NCBI RefSeq assembly: GCF_017874615.1
Contig: NZ_JAGIKV010000008.1
Coordinates: forward strand, 124,001-188,000
DNA: 64,000 nucleotides
Reading direction: 5' to 3'
DNA from: Paenibacillus xylanexedens
GTDB taxonomy: Bacteria > Bacillota > Bacilli > Paenibacillales > Paenibacillaceae
Part shown: in pieces, positions 59,340 through 64,000 of the stretch
How positions within the stretch are numbered: position 1 is the first letter of the stretch
Layout of the letters: the number at the start of each line of letters is the position of its first letter
Made by a program: the position numbers and the translations under genes
The notes under the pieces: generated by a model
The model's input: only the letters and a program-made list of their open reading frames with translations
The model's database searches: none
Told to the model about the DNA's origin: nothing

Positions 59340-62300
59340 TTATTGATCAATCAAGTTTGTTACTTTCAACATTCTTGCAATCAATGCAGTGACCTCAGCA
59401 CGGGTCATCGTGGTCTTCGGACTCAGCACTTCTGGCCCATTACCTTGGATGATCCCCGCTGCAATCAACTGGGCTACATCTTCTTTTGCCCAATTCGATA
59501 CATCCGCTGCATCACTGTAACGTTCCAGTTCAGAGTTCATCTGATCCGGACTGATTACCGCTTCAGGTTCAATCAGACGGTAGGCACGAGCAACCATCGC
59601 AAATCCTTGCTCACGTGTGATCTCCTGATTACCGTAGAAGTTCCCATTATCGTAACCGCGAACGATACCGAATTCATTTGCAAGGGATACCGCAGAGCGG
59701 AACCATACCGAATCGTTAACGTCTGGGAATAGATTCTGTGGTGCATCCTGACGCATTAAGCCCAGTCCAAGCACAACAATCTCGGCAAACTCAGAACGAG
59801 TAACCTGACGGTTCGGTGAGAATGTGTTATCTCCGTTACCTTGCAGATCTAATCTCGCAGCGATGTTGTTCACATCAGTTTTACCCCAATGGGATCTGGC
59901 ATCTTCAAAATCCTGTGGATTCCAGATAACCGAGTAGCTTCCGCTGCTGCGCAAGTCATTAATGAGTGCATAGTAACGGCTATCGACTTTGGTGACAACC
60001 GTTGGTACATGGAAGATGCTACCGTCCGGGTTGATAATCACGCCTGTTGTAATCCGGTTCGGGTCGATCCCTTCCGGAAGCGCAATATACTTCGGTGAAT
60101 AGCCGTTCAGTTGCCCGGATCGAACCGTTTGTCCATCTTTCGTAAAGGTGAGATCCAGATCAACCGGTGTGACAAGCATCTCGTATCCTTGGGATGCGGC
60201 TCTTGTTTCGGCGCTGTCAATCAACGTATCCGATGAACGTGCGATGTTGATATGGGCATCGATATCGTTCAACGCTGCATTACCAAGCTGTCCGGATACA
60301 CCGTTCAAGTCCATTTTGCCGCCAGGTACCGGATAGATCGCCAGCGGGTTGCTAATGTTTAGTTTGGAACCTTGATCTACTAATTGTTTCAGTGTTTCGA
60401 GGGTTAAACCGTCCACCTTCATATCCCCATCATTCGGGGAATGAATCGCGAACTGTTGCCCTGTGCCTTGTGACATGGCAACATTCAGCTTGGCTGGATC
60501 AACTTGAACCAATGTTTCTTTGTTGTCAGATGGTTTGGATGTAGCAAATGGTTGATGGCTACCATCCCGAGTTGTTTCCAGATTATCCTTCACGGGTGCC
60601 GGCGTTGGCGTTGGAACTGGCGCAGGTGTAGGTGCTGGTGTACTTCCACCGTTACTTCCCGTATTTCCACCGCCGCCATTGTTGCCTCCACCATTGTCAC
60701 TGGATGCTCTAGTCACGTTAATTTTATACGCCGTAACTTTTCCATGTGAATCCGTTACTCTAACAACGATCTTATTTCCACCGACTTGAAGCGGTAGATT
60801 CTCACTTGCACTACCACTTGTAACCTCGTTCCATTCTCCATCTCCAACAGCTATTTCAATCTTCGCAAGTGGATCAAGTGCCGTTGGCGTTAACTGAAAT
60901 TGATATACGCTATTTGGCACAGAGATGGTGTAGGAATCTTTAGCCGGATCAAATGCCGGGGATAAGCTTCCTGTAGACGGAATCAGCGTTTGCAGCGTTG
61001 ATGTGTCAGTACCACTCACTTTGGTAAGTCCCATTCTAGCGTTAGTCAGATCTTGAAGTGCCTTGTCTACCTGCGCTTGGGTCGCTGTCAGATCATTCAA
61101 CACTCGATTTGCTTCGTTCATCGCATTATCCAGTGCTGTCCAACTCGCTGGTGTGTACGCTGACTCTTCCAGGCTTTCGCCTGTAATTTCAGTTACTTTC
61201 GCTTGCAAAGCTGATTTATCTACAACGGGTACAGATGTTGTAGGGATTAAGCCCGTTCTTGCATCAGTTAGATCCAAAAGTGCCTTGTCTACCTGCGCTT
61301 GAGTCGCTGTCAGATCATTCAACACTCGCTCTGCTTCATTCATCGCTTCATCCAGTGCTGTCCAGCTCGCTGGCGTATAGGCTGACTCTTCTAGGCTTTC
61401 ACCTGTAATTTCAGTTACTTTCGCTTGCAAAGCTGATTTGTCTACAACTGGTACAGATGTTGTAGGAATTAGGCCCGTTCTTGCATCTGTCAGATCCTGA
61501 AGTGCCTTATCTACCTGCGCTTGAGTCGCTGTCGGTTCATTCAACACTCGCTCTGCTTCATTCATCGCATTATCCAGTGCTGTCCAGCTCGCTGGCGTAT
61601 ACGCTGACTCTTCCAGGTTTTCACCTGTAATTTCAGTTACTTTCGCTTGCAAAGCTGATTTATCTACAACGGGTACAGATGTTGTAGGGATTAGGCCCGT
61701 TCTTGCATCTGTCAGATCTTGAAGCGCTTTGTCTACCTGCGCTTGAGTCGCTGTCAGATCATTCAACACTCGCTCTGCTTCATTCATCGCATCATCGAGA
61801 GTTCCCCAGCTTGCTGGCGTATACTCAGATTCCTCTAGATCCTCGCCTGTAACTTCAGTTACTTTGGCTTGCAGCAAGGACTTGTCTACCTTTGTCACAG
61901 CATTTTCGCTAAAACTTTGAGCTGGGGCGCCGTTAGTCCCTTTTAGATTACCATCTTCAATATCGTAAGAAACGATCACTGATGCATTGGAAGGGATAAT
62001 CTGACTCGTTTTTAACTTCAATGTCTTGCTGTTCGCCCCTTTTTCGAAACTGTCAATCGTGATTGGTTGCCCATTGATCTCCAGCTTGAAGCCAGTTAAA
62101 TTTGCTACATTCGAAAAATCCAGTTCCTCATCGAACGTTACAATAACCTCATCTTCTGTCACAGACACATTACTTACATTGGCGCTTGTGTATTTTGGTG
62201 CCCACGCACTGAACGTGAAATACTCGCCATCTTTCAATGCCGCCTTGGCTGTATAATGTGGAATTCCATTTACATCTTTGAGGCTCAATTCATAGCCAGA

Positions 62301-63536
62301 TGCATCTGTAAAATCTTCACTGTCACTTACCAGTAATTGATAACCTGCTGGAACTGACACTGCCGGGATACCAATCTCCACTTCACCCACGTTATTCGTA
62401 TTCTGCACTTTCCAAACTCTTTGTGCATGATATTGTCCCGGTTTATTTATAGGCTGATCATAGGTTAATGGCAGACCGTTATCCGCCCATACCAGATATT
62501 GTTGATCCGTCAAAACGCTGGGATTGTTCGCATTTGTACTTGCCAACGTGTTAACACCTACAGCGACTTGTGGCACTCCAGCATTGATGCTTAGGCTTTG
62601 TTTTTGATTCAAGCCCTGTGCTTCATCTTTGCCGATTCCTGCAATATTGTGCTTATACTTGGAATCGACAGTCCACACTTCACTTTCGTTAGTTGAAAGA
62701 TAAGGACTTGCTCCGTTGTTGAGCGTAATGCCATATTTAATGGCCAGATAAGACTCAATTTTTGAAGCGTCGTTAGCTGTCTGAGCATCGTACAAAATGA
62801 TCTCGGCAACATCGGCTACGAGACCACTCCAGTTATAGTTTCTTCCGCTAGTCGCACCAATTACAGGAGTAAAGGTAAACTTATCAAAGTTCATCCTATT
62901 TGTGAATTTAGCTCCAGCACCATCTATTCGAGCCGTATGATCGGTATTGCTAACGATATCGAAGTTCACAATCTGAGCTCGACTTCTATCCACTGGATTG
63001 TAGTAGTCAAAGATACTATGCACGCCATTACCTGTAGTAAAATTGTCTCCATATCCGCCCATAATAATGACACCATTAGTTCCTGTAGGCTCAGTCGCTC
63101 CCACAAGTGCTCCGCCGCTCTTAAACACATAAACGGCATAGCCTGATTGGAACGTAATCGGTTTGTCACCTACAAACTTTACTGAGCTATTATAGTGGCC
63201 TCCACCTGCCGGATTATTGAAAGCTACACTAGGATTGAAATTAATTCCTCCCGGATTATAACTCGGTGCTGTCTTCCCAGAAGGAATAACCAGGTCAAAT
63301 CCTACCTCGTTAGCTGATTGGTCCTTCCAATCGGTCAGCAAACCTTCCACCGTATCAGCATCCGAGTCTGCTTTCAGCCATAACACAGGTTCAAGACCCG
63401 TTCCCCCTGGAACAGGGCTGCTAGCTGCGCTTACTCTCTCTGAACCAATTGAAGACATGAATGTGCTTAATAACAACATGCTAACTACGGACACTTTAAA
63501 TCCTTTTTTCCAATTCTTACTGTACAAAAACGACAT
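59340..63536 (-). CDS. Large SLH-anchored surface protein with lectin-like, FIVAR-like and cadherin-like domains
   Basis: A 1398-residue exported protein. After a signal peptide (about 1-38) come a lectin-like beta-sandwich region (about 45-270, GLEPVLWLKADSDAD), a DUF8202-like stretch (about 285-440), a SwmB-like Ig domain (about 445-545: VTEDEVIVTFDEELDFSN), four 74-residue FIVAR-like helical repeats (about 550-845), a cadherin-like beta-sandwich (about 860-945), a Gly/Pro linker, an unassigned region and three SLH domains at the C-terminus (about 1210-1398, with FPDVNDSVWFRSAVSLANEF) that bind secondary wall polymer. It is probably an adhesin or wall protein. GGAGG precedes ATG 63536. The promoter has SARP-like direct repeats. 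Confidence 0.9.
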   Translation of the reverse strand: MSFLYSKNWKKGFKVSVVSMLLLSTFMSSIGSERVSAASSPVPGGTGLEPVLWLKADSDADTVEGLLTDWKDQSANEVGFDLVIPSGKTAPSYNPGGINFNPSVAFNNPAGGGHYNSSVKFVGDKPITFQSGYAVYVFKSGGALVGATEPTGTNGVIIMGGYGDNFTTGNGVHSIFDYYNPVDRSRAQIVNFDIVSNTDHTARIDGAGAKFTNRMNFDKFTFTPVIGATSGRNYNWSGLVADVAEIILYDAQTANDASKIESYLAIKYGITLNNGASPYLSTNESEVWTVDSKYKHNIAGIGKDEAQGLNQKQSLSINAGVPQVAVGVNTLASTNANNPSVLTDQQYLVWADNGLPLTYDQPINKPGQYHAQRVWKVQNTNNVGEVEIGIPAVSVPAGYQLLVSDSEDFTDASGYELSLKDVNGIPHYTAKAALKDGEYFTFSAWAPKYTSANVSNVSVTEDEVIVTFDEELDFSNVANLTGFKLEINGQPITIDSFEKGANSKTLKLKTSQIIPSNASVIVSYDIEDGNLKGTNGAPAQSFSENAVTKVDKSLLQAKVTEVTGEDLEESEYTPASWGTLDDAMNEAERVLNDLTATQAQVDKALQDLTDARTGLIPTTSVPVVDKSALQAKVTEITGENLEESAYTPASWTALDNAMNEAERVLNEPTATQAQVDKALQDLTDARTGLIPTTSVPVVDKSALQAKVTEITGESLEESAYTPASWTALDEAMNEAERVLNDLTATQAQVDKALLDLTDARTGLIPTTSVPVVDKSALQAKVTEITGESLEESAYTPASWTALDNAMNEANRVLNDLTATQAQVDKALQDLTNARMGLTKVSGTDTSTLQTLIPSTGSLSPAFDPAKDSYTISVPNSVYQFQLTPTALDPLAKIEIAVGDGEWNEVTSGSASENLPLQVGGNKIVVRVTDSHGKVTAYKINVTRASSDNGGGNNGGGGNTGSNGGSTPAPTPAPVPTPTPAPVKDNLETTRDGSHQPFATSKPSDNKETLVQVDPAKLNVAMSQGTGQQFAIHSPNDGDMKVDGLTLETLKQLVDQGSKLNISNPLAIYPVPGGKMDLNGVSGQLGNAALNDIDAHINIARSSDTLIDSAETRAASQGYEMLVTPVDLDLTFTKDGQTVRSGQLNGYSPKYIALPEGIDPNRITTGVIINPDGSIFHVPTVVTKVDSRYYALINDLRSSGSYSVIWNPQDFEDARSHWGKTDVNNIAARLDLQGNGDNTFSPNRQVTRSEFAEIVVLGLGLMRQDAPQNLFPDVNDSVWFRSAVSLANEFGIVRGYDNGNFYGNQEITREQGFAMVARAYRLIEPEAVISPDQMNSELERYSDAADVSNWAKEDVAQLIAAGIIQGNGPEVLSPKTTMTRAEVTALIARMLKVTNLIDQ
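61002..61889 (-). repeat. Four tandem 222-bp units encoding FIVAR-like repeats
   Basis: Unit starts (minus strand) are at 61889, 61667, 61445 and 61223, each 222 bp. Every unit reads VDKS-LQAKVTE-TGE-LEES, YTPASW, AMNEA and TATQAQVDKAL. Units 2-4 are very similar even at silent positions; unit 1 (VDKSLLQAKVTEVTGEDLEE) and the end of unit 4 differ more. Such near-identical units can gain or lose copies by recombination. Confidence 0.9.
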
Positions 63537-63587
63537 ACTTATCCTCCCTCTTTTACATTTCGCGTAATATCGACCCTCATCTTGCTT

Positions 63588-63623
63588 ATTCTACACATCG
63601 CCTCTTACCAAACTCTTACCAAA
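63588..63623 (-). promoter_or_regulatory. SARP-like activated promoter of the SLH-protein gene
   Basis: On the minus strand two perfect, adjacent 11-bp copies of TTTGGTAAGAG (63623-63602) end exactly 8 bp before TAGAAT (63593-63588). No -35 consensus is present where expected. This is the arrangement at SARP-activated promoters, where the activator takes the place of -35 contacts. The adjacent gene (63690-64000) encodes a BTAD-domain protein, the matching regulator class. Confidence 0.65.
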
Positions 63624-63642
63624 CTCCTCGCTAACAAATACA

Positions 63643-63681
63643 ACAAAAAAACAGCCCTGCAAATGAAGCTGCAAGGCTGTG
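63643..63681 (-). terminator. Terminator of the BTAD gene at the window end
   Basis: ACAGCCCTGCA (63651-63661) pairs with TGCAAGGCTGT (63670-63680, one mismatch). On the minus strand seven T follow. Confidence 0.85.
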
Positions 63682-63689
63682 TATTTCAA

Positions 63690-64000
63690 TCAAATATTTG
63701 AATTTTTCCATTGTTGGTACCATAACTCAACTTCCAGGCCAGGAAGTATACCTGCCTCTTGTTCTAAAGCGATAACCAACTGATTATATTGAGCGACCAC
63801 AGGATCTTTATTGCCTAATCGATCGTAGGTCTTCATTAAGGCCAGTCCTACTTCCTCCAATGATGGTTCGAATTGCTGTACCCGGTAATATAGCGTTAGT
63901 GCTTCCGTATTCTGTCCCAGTTCGATGTAATATTGTGCAAGTTGCATGGCATGATTACGCCATAGTGCATGCAAGCGCTGACGCTCCAGTTCAGCCCATA
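63690..64000 (-). CDS. BTAD-domain regulator (5' part outside window)
   Basis: The frame is open to the window edge, so only the last 103 residues or so are seen: WAELERQRLHALWRNHAMQL, then YYIELGQNTEALTLYYRVQQ, EEVGLALMKTYDRLGNKDPV and ELWYQQW near the end. This is the C-terminal part of a BTAD domain and closely parallels the end of the REC-BTAD regulator at 48767-49924, so the full gene is probably a similar response regulator. Together with the direct-repeat promoter of the neighbouring SLH gene it suggests local control of surface-protein expression. Confidence 0.8.
   Translation of the reverse strand, partial: WAELERQRLHALWRNHAMQLAQYYIELGQNTEALTLYYRVQQFEPSLEEVGLALMKTYDRLGNKDPVVAQYNQLVIALEQEAGILPGLEVELWYQQWKNSNI

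Noticed and set aside
1..64000. tRNA, rRNA, CRISPR array, prophage or intact IS
   Set aside because: No cloverleaf, rRNA segment, regularly spaced repeat array, integrase or transposase gene was seen; the only tandem arrays are within the SLH gene and its promoter.

Overview
The window looks like a chromosomal segment of a Paenibacillus-type soil or plant-associated Firmicute. The evidence is strong GGAGG ribosome sites, frequent GTG/TTG starts, a Spo0E-family sporulation phosphatase, an SLH-domain surface protein, BTAD-type and GlnK/GlnL-type two-component systems, an AraC/siderophore-binder fusion regulator, and several secreted plant-polysaccharide enzymes. No rRNA, tRNA, CRISPR array, intact insertion sequence or prophage was seen.

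Layout. 0-4 kb: a lipoprotein cut by the edge, a 236-bp MITE-like repeat, a LysM protein, and a possible operon of ada, a PEP-mutase-like gene and an unknown gene. 4-8 kb: a YtrA-type GntR/ABC operon whose ATPase carries an in-frame TAG, a Spo0E-like gene, and an HTH-TPR receptor whose 3' end overlaps an unlisted 46-residue exported propeptide (an AimR/AloR-like peptide communication module). 8-19 kb: aldo/keto reductase, lipid kinase, LRR protein, cytoplasmic GH30, an MFS exporter with an operator in its promoter, and a Fur-type iron-uptake cluster (Btr-like regulator, siderophore binder, IruO-like reductase). 19-26 kb: GH10 xylanase, secreted 5'-nucleotidase, a macrolide phosphotransferase behind a four-segment attenuator with a 7-codon leader ORF, a DUF3221-like lipoprotein, and a DbpA-type helicase. 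26-31 kb: an AT-rich accessory segment with a 1033-residue SF1 helicase-like ATPase and a double-TerD protein. 31-44 kb: DKNYY-repeat protein, GH43 with two binding domains, acetyltransferases, SDR, a frameshifted WYL regulator beside a DHFR-like gene, CE2-like esterase, DUF4180 and NUDIX genes. 43-50 kb: GlnK/GlnL and a 1045-residue double-kinase hybrid sensor with a REC-BTAD regulator. 50-64 kb: DinB, SMI1/TPR, PL4 rhamnogalacturonan lyase, unknown small genes, a TerD-related 700-residue protein, an isochorismatase/TetR pair, and a 1398-residue SLH protein under a SARP-like direct-repeat promoter next to a BTAD gene cut by the window end.

How it fits together. Carbohydrate genes (GH10, GH30, GH43, PL4, CE2) are dispersed; three of them carry CcpA/LacI-type AAGCGCT sites near their starts. 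The strongest regulatory observations are the receptor/propeptide pair, the drug-responsive-looking leader of the phosphotransferase gene, and the 11-bp repeats spaced 8 bp from a -10 element at the surface-protein gene. Starts were chosen by ribosome-site position and often lie inside the longest open frame.
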